Part shown: in pieces, positions 26,310-36,000 of the stretch
Layout: each line of letters starts with the position of its first letter
Numbering within the stretch: position 1 is the stretch's first letter
Assembly: GCA_964596645.1 (NCBI GenBank)
Contig: CAZQVB010000037.1
Location: 1 to 40,928, forward strand
Reading direction: 5' to 3'
Length of the DNA: 40,928 nt
DNA from: CAVQEK01 sp964596645
Lineage (GTDB): Bacteria; Bacteroidota; Bacteroidia; Cytophagales; Cyclobacteriaceae
Made by a program: the position numbers and the translations under genes
Notes under the pieces: generated by a model
Databases searched by the model: none
The model's input: the letters and a program-made list of their open reading frames with translations, nothing else
What the model was told of the DNA's origin: nothing

Positions 26310-28883
26310 CTATTGCGGCGTAAGCTTGGCAGCATCATAGGCTGCCCTGGCCTCGTCCAAAAACGCTACAAATTCCTGAATGTCGAGATCGTAGGCGCGT
26401 GGTTCAATCAGTGGTTTGCCGTCGGGCTGGTGCGGGTTCATGACCACGTAGTAGGGCTGGGCGTTGTTGTTGAAGCGGCGTATCTGCAGGTCAGCGTTTT
26501 GTTTGCCGATGCTCTTTTTCACTTTGTCGTCGTACTCGGAAGTATACCACTGATCCTGAGGCAGTTCGGTTTTGTCATCAACGTACAACGCCAGCAATAC
26601 AAAATCTTCTTTCAACCGCTTCAGCACCTCCGGGTCAGACCATACCCTGGCCTCCATCTCTCGGCAGTTCACACAGCCATGCCCCGTAAAGTCAATGAAC
26701 ACGGGCTTGTTCACCGCCCGGCCACAAGCCATGGCCTGTTCGTAGTCGAAGTAGCCCGATAGCTGGTGCGGAAAGTGGAGAAGCTCGGCATGTTTTGGCG
26801 CTTCGCAACCATCAGCCAAAGGCAGTGCTTCTGGTGCGTATTGGCCCTGCCCGGCCAGCAGGTTGAAGTCGTGGGTGGAGAGCGGCGGCAGGTAGCCGGC
26901 CAGCGCCTTGAGTGGCGCGCCGAACATGCCCGGTATCAAATAGACTACAAATGCCGACACCACTATAGCCAGCACCAGCCGAGGCACGGTGGTCGTTTGT
27001 TTTATCGTATCGCCGGGCAATTTTATTTTGCCAAGCAGGTATAGCGCCAGCATGCCGAAAATCACGATCCAAAAAGCCAGGTATACTTCTCGATCGAGTA
27101 TGCCCCAGTGGTAGGCCTGGTCGGCTACGCTCAGAAATTTGAGCGCAAAGGCCAACTCAAGGAAACCGAGCACCACCTTTACAGAATTGAGCCAGCCGCC
27201 AGACTTGGGCAGGGCGCTGAGCCATTCGGGAAAGATGGCAAACAGGGTAAAAGGCACAGCGAAGGCGAGGCCAAAGGCAAACATGCCCAACACAGGCTTC
27301 AGAAGCTGCCCGCCCGCCGACTCTACCAAAAGACTGCCTGCTATAGGCCCCGTACATGAAAATGACACCAACACCAGCGTGAGGGCCATAAAGAATATGC
27401 CCGCAACGCCACCCTTGTCGGCCTTTCTATCCATGCTATTCACCCAGGAGTTGGGAAGATTAATTTCGAACAGGCCCAAAAAGGATAATGCAAAAACCAG
27501 AAAGATCAGGAAGAACAGCACGTTCGGGATCCAGTTCGTAGCCAGCTCGTTGGCCACCTCAGGTCCCATAAAAGGAGCAAGTAAGGCGCCGGTGAGTGTG
27601 TAGATCAGTACGATGGAAAAGCCATAAAACACGGCATTGCGAAGGCCCTGCCGGCGGCTTTTGGCCCGCCCTGTAAAGAAGGTGACCGTCATGGGTATCA
27701 TCGGAAACACGCAAGGCGTGAGCAGTGCCGCCAGGCCACCCAAAAAAGCCACCAGCATAAATGTGAGCAATGTATAGGCAGAGGTGGTATCGCGCGATTG
27801 CAGCACACCGACGCCATCTTCTTGAATATTGCTGCGCGAAACAGGCACTTCCAGCGCAGGATCGTCGCCGAAATAAAAGTCTTCTTCCAGCAAGATGCAC
27901 TTTCCGTCCTCTTCCGAACACACCTGATACTCAATGCTGCCCGAAATGTAGGGCTCGGATTTCAGCACTTTGATCGTCTGGGTGAACACCGCTTGATCAT
28001 CGAAATAACGCACCTCTCCGTCGAATACAGGATCGTGCTTGGTTTTGGCTCCGACAGGTACAATGCCGCCGCTGAGCGCATAGCTGTCATTAGGCTCAAA
28101 GCTAAAACGCGCCGGTACCGGACCCGGCTCGAGGGCCACGTCGGAAGAGTACATGTACCAGCCCGGGTCTATGGTGGCCTGGAAGCGGAGCGTGAGCGTA
28201 TCGCCTGCAGCCGGGTGGTCGCGACTAAAGCCGTACTGCCAGGTGGCGGGTTGTAGCAACCCCTCTTCGGCCTGTGCACCAGTGCCAAAGGCAAAAAGAT
28301 CAGTTTTTATGACAGGGTCTTCGGTCGGCTTTTGTGCTTCAGGCGAGTTTTGTGCATCAAGCACATCAATTTGGTCAAAAGAAAAGGCTTGATCGAAGGG
28401 TATACATTTTCCATCTACATCGCTGCACACCTGATAGCTCACACTGCCACTGATGAGCGGCTCGGCAGAAAGTATTTTTACAGTCTGACGAAATTCTCCT
28501 TTTCCTTTAAAATAAGTGTACTCGCCGCCCCATAAGTCGTCGTATTTGCGCTGTGCACCGATGGCGCGCGTACCACCCACCAATGCGTAGGATGCATCGG
28601 GTACAAAGGCAAACTCGGTAAGCATGGGCCCCAGATCGGGATCGAAGTCGTTGCTGTACAAATACCAGTTTTTGTCGATACGCACATTGAAGATGAGCTC
28701 AACAGTATCGCCCAGGGTCACTGTGTTTTCAGCGGCCTGCCATTGCCACTCAGCTGGCTTCAGTATCTGGGCATGTACAACTGCGCTGGCGCCCAATAGC
28801 CACAGCAGCACCACCGGCCACCGCAGCAGCGGCGATGAATAATTGCCTGAAAGCCTTTTGCGCAATAGAGAGATGGTATGCAA
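26310..28883 (-). CDS. dsbD: DsbD-type thiol:disulfide interchange protein with doubled N-terminal domain
   Basis: About 857 residues. The only plausible starts are TTG codons, at 28883 or at 28865; no ATG precedes the signal peptide (VVLLWLLGASAVVHAQ). Two DsbD N-terminal (PF11412-like) domains follow, near residues 40-175 and 205-345, each with YQVCS-x3-GKCI. The membrane core has around eight helices with the Cys pair in TPCVFPMIP and SFSCTGP. The C-terminal thioredoxin domain has the active site CVNCREME. The protein carries electrons from cytoplasmic thioredoxin to periplasmic acceptors. It lies 18 bp after the M20 dipeptidase on the same strand, probably co-transcribed. Confidence 0.88.
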   Translation of the reverse strand: MHTISLLRKRLSGNYSSPLLRWPVVLLWLLGASAVVHAQILKPAEWQWQAAENTVTLGDTVELIFNVRIDKNWYLYSNDFDPDLGPMLTEFAFVPDASYALVGGTRAIGAQRKYDDLWGGEYTYFKGKGEFRQTVKILSAEPLISGSVSYQVCSDVDGKCIPFDQAFSFDQIDVLDAQNSPEAQKPTEDPVIKTDLFAFGTGAQAEEGLLQPATWQYGFSRDHPAAGDTLTLRFQATIDPGWYMYSSDVALEPGPVPARFSFEPNDSYALSGGIVPVGAKTKHDPVFDGEVRYFDDQAVFTQTIKVLKSEPYISGSIEYQVCSEEDGKCILLEEDFYFGDDPALEVPVSRSNIQEDGVGVLQSRDTTSAYTLLTFMLVAFLGGLAALLTPCVFPMIPMTVTFFTGRAKSRRQGLRNAVFYGFSIVLIYTLTGALLAPFMGPEVANELATNWIPNVLFFLIFLVFALSFLGLFEINLPNSWVNSMDRKADKGGVAGIFFMALTLVLVSFSCTGPIAGSLLVESAGGQLLKPVLGMFAFGLAFAVPFTLFAIFPEWLSALPKSGGWLNSVKVVLGFLELAFALKFLSVADQAYHWGILDREVYLAFWIVIFGMLALYLLGKIKLPGDTIKQTTTVPRLVLAIVVSAFVVYLIPGMFGAPLKALAGYLPPLSTHDFNLLAGQGQYAPEALPLADGCEAPKHAELLHFPHQLSGYFDYEQAMACGRAVNKPVFIDFTGHGCVNCREMEARVWSDPEVLKRLKEDFVLLALYVDDKTELPQDQWYTSEYDDKVKKSIGKQNADLQIRRFNNNAQPYYVVMNPHQPDGKPLIEPRAYDLDIQEFVAFLDEARAAYDAAKLTPQ

Positions 28884-28901
28884 TGGTGAAAAAGTGTGGG
28901 T

Positions 28902-30284
28902 TTATTTTTTGTACAACAAAGAAAAATGCTTGTGAAACAGCATGGCTGTCTCTATGCCCTTATAAAAATTGAAAAGGCTGAAACTTTCATTCGGCGAATG
29001 AATAGCGTCTGAGTCGAGGCCCATTCCCATCAGTATGGAGTTGAGCTGGAGCTCTTTTTCAAACAGCGCCACGATGGGGATGCTGCCGCCGTCGCGGGTC
29101 GGTATTGGCTTCTTTCCCCAACCTTCTTCAAAGGCGTTTTCAGCCGCTTTAAAGGCCAGGCTGTCGATAGGAGTCACGGCTGGCTCACCACCGTGGTGCG
29201 GTGTTACTTTTACTTTTACTGATGCCGGCGCTATTTTTTTCAGGTGTTGGGCAAAGAGGTCCGATATCTCATCACTTTGTTGGTTGGGCACCAGGCGCAT
29301 CGATATTTTGGCGTAGGCCTTGGAGGGCAATACTGTTTTGGCACCTTCGCCGGTATATCCACCCCAAATGCCGTTGACATCGAGCGTAGGGCGTATGCCC
29401 AGTTGCTCCAATATGGTATAGCCTTTCTCTCCGGCCAGTTCATCTACTTCTAAGGCAGCCTTATATTCTTTTTCATCAAAAGGCGCCTTGGCTATTTTCT
29501 GTCGTTCTTCTGCATTCAGTTCAAGCACCTTGTCATAAAAACCCGGTATGGTCACGCGGTTGTTTTCATCGATGAGCGATGCGATCATTTTGCTCAGCAC
29601 AATGATGGGGTTGGCCACAGCGCCTCCATAGGTGCCGGAGTGCAGATCGCGGTTGGGTCCAATTACTTCCACTTCCATGTAGCTGAGCCCTTTGAGGCCC
29701 GTAGTGATGGATGGGTGCTCGGGCGATATCATACTGGTATCAGAGATCAGGATCACATCGGCTTCCAGCTTTTTCTTGTTGTTTTTTACAAAAATGCCGA
29801 GGTTTTTGGAGCCGACCTCTTCTTCGCCTTCTATCATGAATTTCACATTGCAAAAGAGGCTGTCCAGCTTATTCAGTGCTTCAAAAGCCTTGATGTGCAT
29901 GAATGCCTGACCTTTATCGTCGGCGGTGCCGCGGCCGTATATTTTACCATCGCGTACGGTGGGCTCAAACGGTGGCGTGTGCCACAGATCTAGCGGGTCG
30001 GCAGGCTGCACGTCGTAGTGGCCATATACAAGTATGGTAGGCAAGGCCGGGTCTATCATTTTTTCTCCATATACAATGGGAAAACCATCCGTTTGGCAGA
30101 GCTCTACCACGTCGGCACCGGCCTCTTTCAGCTGTTCTGCCGCATACTCCGCCGCACGTACCACGTCGCCCTTGTGCCGGCTGTCGGCACTCACGGAGGG
30201 AATCTTCAGCCACTCAGTGAGTTGACTCAGATACCGGTCTTTGTGCTGCTCTATATATTGGCTGAAATCGTGTGCGGTTTTCAT
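28902..30284 (-). CDS. M20 family dipeptidase
   Basis: A 460-residue zinc dipeptidase of the M20 (CNDP/ArgE-like) family. Metal and catalytic residues are visible: His89 and Asp91 in VYGHYDVQPAD, Asp122 in GRGTADDKG, the Glu cluster at 154-156 in EGEEEVGS, and the dimerisation-lid motif DLHSGTYGG. A late His sits in DAIHSPNE. It is likely cytoplasmic, as no signal peptide is seen. It hydrolyses dipeptides or related amides. First gene of the unit with the DsbD-type gene. Confidence 0.93.
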   Translation of the reverse strand: MKTAHDFSQYIEQHKDRYLSQLTEWLKIPSVSADSRHKGDVVRAAEYAAEQLKEAGADVVELCQTDGFPIVYGEKMIDPALPTILVYGHYDVQPADPLDLWHTPPFEPTVRDGKIYGRGTADDKGQAFMHIKAFEALNKLDSLFCNVKFMIEGEEEVGSKNLGIFVKNNKKKLEADVILISDTSMISPEHPSITTGLKGLSYMEVEVIGPNRDLHSGTYGGAVANPIIVLSKMIASLIDENNRVTIPGFYDKVLELNAEERQKIAKAPFDEKEYKAALEVDELAGEKGYTILEQLGIRPTLDVNGIWGGYTGEGAKTVLPSKAYAKISMRLVPNQQSDEISDLFAQHLKKIAPASVKVKVTPHHGGEPAVTPIDSLAFKAAENAFEEGWGKKPIPTRDGGSIPIVALFEKELQLNSILMGMGLDSDAIHSPNESFSLFNFYKGIETAMLFHKHFSLLYKK

Positions 30285-30403
30285 ATCGGTTGGTATATGG
30301 TGTGAGAAAGAAATATAGGATGAATGGGCGCAAGTTATTAAAATGAGGCCTTTTTTGCCTGGGCTTATCCAAAACTTTTAGAGAAAGAAATGCTGTGTCG
30401 ATA

Positions 30404-30433
30404 TTGCAAATTATTTTGGGATATATATCTTTG
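30404..30433 (+). promoter_or_regulatory. Bacteroidota-type promoter for the tRNA unit
   Basis: TTG at 30404-30406 and TATCTTTG at 30426-30433 match the -33 TTG and -7 TAnnTTTG elements of the primary sigma factor of Bacteroidota, with a 19-bp spacer. It lies about 110 bp upstream of the tRNA-Gly gene and points toward it. Confidence 0.7.
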
Positions 30434-30437
30434 CAGT

Positions 30438-30531
30438 CCATTTGGAAACAAATGGGATGGGTTCTTAAAAGAAGAACCGTTTTGACATGATGAAAGGAAA
30501 TTTGCAGGCTCATTAAACCGGTAATTCCTTT
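30438..30531 (+). other. Structured leader (three hairpins) ahead of the tRNAs
   Basis: Just after the promoter, CCATTTG and CAAATGG (30438-30444, 30449-30455) enclose a GAAA tetraloop. GGTTCTT and AAGAACC (30460-30466, 30472-30478) form a second 7-bp stem. AAAGGAA with TTCCTTT (30493-30499, 30525-30531) forms a wider third pairing. No coding sequence is evident in between. Confidence 0.4.
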
Positions 30532-30545
30532 AAAAAAATTTAAAA

Positions 30546-30618
<73 letters not shown>

Positions 30619-30643
30619 CTTTTTTTTTGCTTCACCTCCTCAG

Positions 30644-30728
30644 GCCCGGGTGGTGGAACTGGTAGACACGCAGGACTTAAAATCCTGTGACCATTGCGGT
30701 CGTGCGGGTTCGATTCCCGCCCCGGGTA
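30644..30728 (+). tRNA. tRNA-Leu (anticodon TAA)
   Basis: An 85-nt tRNA with a long variable arm. The acceptor is GCCCGGG/CCCGGGT (first pair G-U, as in E. coli tRNA-Leu). The anticodon stem is CAGGA/TCCTG with loop CTTAAAA (TAA), the variable arm is near TGACCATTGCGGTC, and the T arm is GCGGG-TTCGATT-CCCGC. Discriminator A; CCA not encoded. Confidence 0.97.
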
Positions 30729-30782
30729 CTCCATTTTTTCTTTTACAGCCCATTGCGGATATTCGTATAGGATAAGAAAGTC

Positions 30783-31199
30783 ATGAAATTAGCAGTCTTC
30801 ATTTCAGCGATTTTCATTGCGAACCTCTCTTCAGCACAAATACGAACAATTACAGGAACCATAGTTGATGCCAACATGGAAGTGCTACCCATGGTCAATA
30901 TTCAGAATATGGACACTGTGATATTAGGAACAACTGAGATGGACGGGACATTTGAAATTGAAGTAACTGAGAGCACGAACCAACTTCTAATTAGCTTTAT
31001 AGGAATGGAGTGGCAAACCGTTCAAATAAAACCCAACTGTGACAGAGTTAATGTGCTACTGATGTATGACGGTCATTACTGTCATCGTTCGAACAAAAAG
31101 AACGAACGAAGGCGAAGAAAATATCTAGCTAAACAACCAGAACTTCTTGAACTCGCATACGAGCAAAAAGTATTTGGAAAAGAAAAGCCCTGTAGATAA
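30783..31199 (+). CDS. Secreted carboxypeptidase-regulatory-like domain protein
   Basis: A 138-residue protein with signal peptide (MKLAVFISAIFIANLSSAQ). A CarboxypepD_reg-like beta domain follows: TITGTIVDANMEVLPMVNI, then GTTEMDGTFEIEV and LLISFIGMEWQTVQI. This is the plug-like domain found at the start of TonB-dependent receptors and in small Bacteroidota secreted proteins. The C-terminal third is very basic (KKNERRRRKYL) and lacks any barrel, so this is either a stand-alone protein or a truncated one. Base composition is clearly more AT-rich than in the neighbouring genes. It is followed 7 bp later by a second AT-rich gene. Confidence 0.75.
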   Translation: MKLAVFISAIFIANLSSAQIRTITGTIVDANMEVLPMVNIQNMDTVILGTTEMDGTFEIEVTESTNQLLISFIGMEWQTVQIKPNCDRVNVLLMYDGHYCHRSNKKNERRRRKYLAKQPELLELAYEQKVFGKEKPCR

Positions 31200-31206
31200 G
31201 GCAAAT

Positions 31207-31701
31207 ATGATATTGTTCGCAACTGGCTTACTCAAATTTTTTATCGGTCTCGTTGGAGTAGTTGGGACCATAATTCTTGTCATCCTCTCGGCATTTAAAA
31301 GGACACGAAAAAGCAAACTTCGGTACGCTGGATTGACTTTAATTTCGACGTTCGTACTGATACTGGTATTATCTGGTTTGGAATTTCTTATGTATCCAAC
31401 GAACGGAAAAATTGATCAACTGGTGCTATCGGGCTTTCGAGAAGCACCGCTTGGAGCTTATTGGCTTGGAGTTTATAACGATTCAACTTGGGAACTAGGA
31501 AACTCGTCAAGAGAAATTGAAATCAGCGGAACATATACAATTGCAGGGGACACTCTCCACTTAAAGACACTTGGTGGAACAGCTTTTTATAACGGCGACA
31601 CTCGAAACTCTTTTGTAATAATCGGTGACGATCTAATGGAAGTAGAGAACACCGGAATTAGAGGATTAAAAATCGGCATGAACAAACTAAACGGGCTGTA
31701 A
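31207..31701 (+). CDS. Small membrane protein with C-terminal soluble domain, unknown
   Basis: 164 residues from the ATG at 31207; an in-frame TTG at 31147 overlaps the previous gene. Two membrane helices (FFIGLVGVVGTIILVILSAF and LISTFVLILVLSGLEFL) flank a short basic loop (KRTRKSK). A compact beta-rich domain follows with ISGTYTIAGDTLHLKTLGG, a pattern seen in lipocalin-like or ligand-sensing small domains, though I cannot name the family. AT-rich like its upstream partner and likely co-transcribed with it. Confidence 0.65.
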   Translation: MILFATGLLKFFIGLVGVVGTIILVILSAFKRTRKSKLRYAGLTLISTFVLILVLSGLEFLMYPTNGKIDQLVLSGFREAPLGAYWLGVYNDSTWELGNSSREIEISGTYTIAGDTLHLKTLGGTAFYNGDTRNSFVIIGDDLMEVENTGIRGLKIGMNKLNGL

Positions 31702-31814
31702 CATTCAGTATGAACAAGGCGGGTCAGTGGTAGACGATACTCTTGTGCTTTTATGAAGCTTCGCCAAATCTGCGATTAGGCCAACTTGTACTTGTAAATT
31801 TCACTAAATCAAAC

Positions 31815-31836
31815 CGCCACAACGCATATTGTGGCG
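31815..31836. other. Perfect 8-bp inverted repeat (hairpin)
   Basis: CGCCACAA and TTGTGGCG flank a 6-base loop in the 196-bp gap between the AT-rich islet and the minus-strand DUF6973-like gene. It may end convergent transcripts, but no T-run follows on either side. The rest of this gap shows no gene. Confidence 0.4.
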
Positions 31837-31897
31837 TTGGTATCCTCTAATTGAATCTTGTGCTTCGCATTAAATTGATCTAAACTCCCTGCTTCAT

Positions 31898-32908
31898 CTA
31901 CCTCGGATAGCGCGTCACCTCGGGGGCATGGAGCACCTTATCTACGATGTCTTTTTCTTTCACACCTGCGAGCGCATACTTCTGTCCTGCCGCATTGTTG
32001 GTGTAGTCCATCTGCCGTTCGGCAGGCGTATTGCCCGGCTCTGTTTCGCGGGCATCGGTAATGGCTTTGGCGAAGTCGGGCCCAAAGGCTTTGGTGAGCA
32101 GATAGCTCCAGTATACATGCCGCAGTGCGTCTTCGGGAATATTTTCATTTTGCTGGTGCAGACCGGCAGCGTAGCCTTTTGCCTGTCGGGTAATTTTTAT
32201 CATTTGCGGCACTCGGTTGGGGTGATGGGCTATCAGTTCTGCCTCGGCCTGTACCAGCTCCGTGTCGAGCATGCGCGCCGCTTCCATCACATCTTCCGTG
32301 CTAAAACGAAGGCTGGTGATGCCGTCGCGCCGCACATCATATATATGTATACGCGCCTGCTTTTCTTCCATGCTCAGCACTACGTCGCCCTCAAAACGGA
32401 AGGGTATTTCTGTGGCATTTTCGTTGAAAAGCCGCTTCATCTCGGCAATCATGTGTTTGGCAGAAGCACGTGGCGCTGTGATTTTGATCGGCATGGTGCT
32501 GGCAAACCGGGCTTTTTCAAATTTTCCAAACCGGTTTTCCAACGCCTCCTCATCATGCACTACTATGTCGAAGTCGCGAAAGGACAGGCTCATCGCCGTT
32601 TCCCCCAGCGAGGCCAACCGCACAATCACGGCGTCGGCCTTAAATGAGGCGGAGAAATCTTTATCTAGAAAAAGCTTTTTGTTGATCTTAAAATCCATGT
32701 CCACATCGTGAATGGCCACACTGCGCAGACCATGTATGCTGATTGTGCCATACTTCATACCGGTGATTTGAATACCTTTTTGCTCCAGCCTGGGCAGGTA
32801 CTTTGCCACAAGGGCATCGGAGTAGTGGTTGAGCAAAAAATTGCCTCCCAGCAAAATGAGCAATGCAAGGATGGCCAGCACAATGATGGAGCGAAAAATG
32901 ATCTTCAT
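31898..32908 (-). CDS. Membrane-anchored protein with DUF6973-like C-terminal domain
   Basis: 336 residues from the ATG at 32908, which directly precedes a membrane helix (SIIVLAILALLILLGGNFLL). An upstream in-frame start at 33013 would add an unlikely 35 residues. The middle has repeated beta strands (for example ITGMKYGTISIHGLRSVAIH cut into short strands), reminiscent of AsmA/intermembrane beta-sheet proteins. The C-terminal ~80 residues carry ALRHVYWSYLLTKAFG, DARETEPGN and MDYTNNAAGQ. These resemble DUF6973, whose RH-x2-W, HE and MD-x2-NN residues look catalytic; here HE is RE. Function unknown, probably envelope. It is divergent from the PAS kinase. Confidence 0.65.
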   Translation of the reverse strand: MKIIFRSIIVLAILALLILLGGNFLLNHYSDALVAKYLPRLEQKGIQITGMKYGTISIHGLRSVAIHDVDMDFKINKKLFLDKDFSASFKADAVIVRLASLGETAMSLSFRDFDIVVHDEEALENRFGKFEKARFASTMPIKITAPRASAKHMIAEMKRLFNENATEIPFRFEGDVVLSMEEKQARIHIYDVRRDGITSLRFSTEDVMEAARMLDTELVQAEAELIAHHPNRVPQMIKITRQAKGYAAGLHQQNENIPEDALRHVYWSYLLTKAFGPDFAKAITDARETEPGNTPAERQMDYTNNAAGQKYALAGVKEKDIVDKVLHAPEVTRYPR

Positions 32909-33068
32909 ATAGACGTACAATAAAAGAGAACAAGGCGCCGCGGCTGTATAGTTACGCTGAGGCTTGGTCTGTAAACGTATAAAAATACCTAAAAAATTAC
33001 CCGGTGGTGCCAAAGAGGCGGAAAGTCGTTAACTTTCAAACAGTTATCAATGCTTTAGCATAGTTGGC

Positions 33069-36000
33069 ATGGGTGAGTTGGCGTCGGCAGGTGATCAATG
33101 GCAAGAGCAAGTACTCCTAATTCCATTGTTGGAATGCATCACATCAATTCACGCCGATCTACAAAAGGCGCTTTTTGATGAACCCGACACCAACCGTATC
33201 TCCGATCGCCTCTGCAAGGCGCTTCAAGCACAAAAAGTTTATTTTTTAAAAGCATACAGCAGCAAAGCTGGCATATCATTCCAACGAAAGCCTTCAGAAG
33301 ACGCTCAATCTCCACCAGCCGGCTTCACGCTAAGAGATTCAGAGGATCAGTCCTCATTCCGTTTGCTCAGGAAGCACTGTGTGTTGCAGTTGGACCGGCT
33401 GCCAGCATGCCAGGCAATCATAGGCGCTCTGGGTTTGCCTGAAGGTGGGCAGCAGTTGGCGCTGTCGGTTCGTTCGGGCAACTTGTTCTGGGGTATGTTT
33501 GTGGTGCATGGCCCGCACAGAATCTCCCACAGCGGCATACTTCACCATTTGGTCTCGTTGTGCGAAGCCATTTCCTCTCATATAAAGAATCAGCGGGGCT
33601 TGCTGAGGGAGCGGGCCAGCAAGCATTCCTTTGAAAAAGTATTCGAACGATCAAGCCTTGGTTTCGTGATCGGCGATGCCGATGGAAATATCCTGTCTTT
33701 CAACAGCACCTTTCAGCGCCTTACCGGCTATGCCAACAACGAGCTGTATCTGCTGAGCTACGCACAGCTCACCCACCCCGACGATCTGACGCGTGAAATG
33801 GAACTTCTCATAAAGCTGGTTTCATCAAAAATTGAATATTATGTGATAGAAAAGCGCTATATGCGCAAAGATGGCAGTGTGGTGTGGGTGCGCGTACACC
33901 TTTCGTCTGTCTATTCCGACAAGGAAGTGCTGCAATATGTGGTGGCCATCATTGAGAATATAGATGCAATAAAACAAACACAAGACGCGCTACAGAAAAG
34001 TGAAGAGCGCTTTCGCCTGATCACCGAATACGTGCCGGCCTATATCCTTACGCTCAACAGGCAGGGTGAGATCATGTACCTGAACAAAGCGCGCGGCGGC
34101 TTGCAAATTCAGGACGTTACCCACAGAAACATCGTAGAATTTGTGGATGAGAAGTATCGCACTGCCGTGCAGGACAAGCTGGAAAAAGTATACGAACTGG
34201 GCACCACGCAAAAAGTTGATGCGGCCTACACCTCACCGGTTCACGGTAAGTCATATTTTGAAACCACGCTTACGCCACTTTTTAACGGCAGCAATATCGA
34301 CTCGGTCATTTCTATCGTGCACGATATCACCGATCGTGTGCTGGCAGAAAAGGCCTTGAGAGAAAGTGAAATGCGATTTCGCTCACTGTCTGGCTTTGCC
34401 TTCGAAGGCATAGCGCTGCACGATATGGGTGTGCTCATCGACTGCAACGAAACGCTGGAACGCATGACCGGATACTCGCGTGCAGAGCTGATCGGGAGAA
34501 ACATAGTAGAAATAATGGGCACGCCCGTGTCCAAACCAATACTGAAGGCAAAGCTGCAATCGAATGCCGACACCGATGTGTATGAGGCAGAGATGAGAAA
34601 CAAACAGGGCAGGGTGATACCGCTGGAGATAGAGTATAAAAATGTGCAGGTGAAAGGCAAAACGCTGCGCGTAACGGCCATTCGCGACATCAGCGAGCGA
34701 AAGAAGAATGAAATGGAGATCAGAAAACTATCGGCCGCCGTAGAGCAAAGCCCGGCCAACATAGTGATCACCGATCTGAACGGAAAAATAGAATATGCCA
34801 ATCGGGCGGTGGCCGAAACCACCGGTTATAGCATGAAGGAATTGATGGGCGAAAACCCCAACATCCTGAAGACAGACCACCACGAGACGAAGTATTACGA
34901 AGAGCTGTGGAATACAATAAAGACAGGTAAAGTATGGACTGGTGAGTTCAAGAATAGAAACAAAGCCGGTGAGCATTATTGGGAGAGCGCGGTAGTGTCG
35001 CCCATCTTCAACGAGCGGGGCGACATCACGCATTTTCTGGCCATCAAAGAAGACATTACCAATAAAAAGGCTGCCGAAGACGCTTTGCGCGAGAGCGAGG
35101 CACGATTGCGCATCATTTCTGAGCTGGCCACCGATTATGTATACAGAGCCGAAATAGATGAAAATAATCAGTTTTACATCACCTGGGTGAGCGGCGCCTT
35201 CAGCGACATTTCCGGCTATAGCGTAGAGGAGATCAATGCCATGCCCATGAACTGGTTCTCAATCATTCATCCGGACGATCAGCGCAGCATCATAGCTGCC
35301 CCCTTGACAGACCGATCGGGGGACCCCACAAGGCACAGCGAGTACAGAATATTCACTAAATCGGGCGAGATCAAATGGATACTCGACCGCGTGCAACCCA
35401 CCTGGGACGATGAGCAGCAGCGGGTGGTGAGCCTGCTCGGTGCAGCGCAAAACATAACAGCCAAAAAGGAGGCGGAGATACAACTGGCCTCCAATCAGGA
35501 GTTCCTGAACAGCATCATCGAAAACCTGCCCATCGGCCTGCAGATATTCAATAAGGATGGCTACTGTATGCGTATGAATGGCGCCATGCGCAGTATGATC
35601 CACCTGAAAAACGATGAAGAGCTGTTCAAGCAGTTCAATGTATTTGAGTCGGAGTATATTAAAGATTCAGGCCTGCCGGAGGTGTACAAAAAGGCTGTGC
35701 AGGGCGAGGCTACACTCAACTTCCACTACGACATCAACTTTGACCACAAGGCCAATCGCTGGTCGCAGCAAAGGGGTACACGCCACATGAAGGGCTCGAT
35801 CTTCCCCATCCTTACCAACACCGGCAAAGTAGTATCCGTGGCATCGCTGAGTGAAGACATCACCGAAATAAAAAATACGGAAAGAGCGCTCGTAGCCAGT
35901 GAGGCCAAGCTCTACGCCATTCTTAAAACCATTCCCGACTTTATCTTCATCTTCGACCAACAGGGCAATTTCCTTAACAGTTTTGCCGACGATCCAAAGA

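Noticed and set aside
31815..31840. Possible integron attC-like site
   Set aside because: The sequence after the dyad does not fit GTTRRRY and no second core site or integrase is present.
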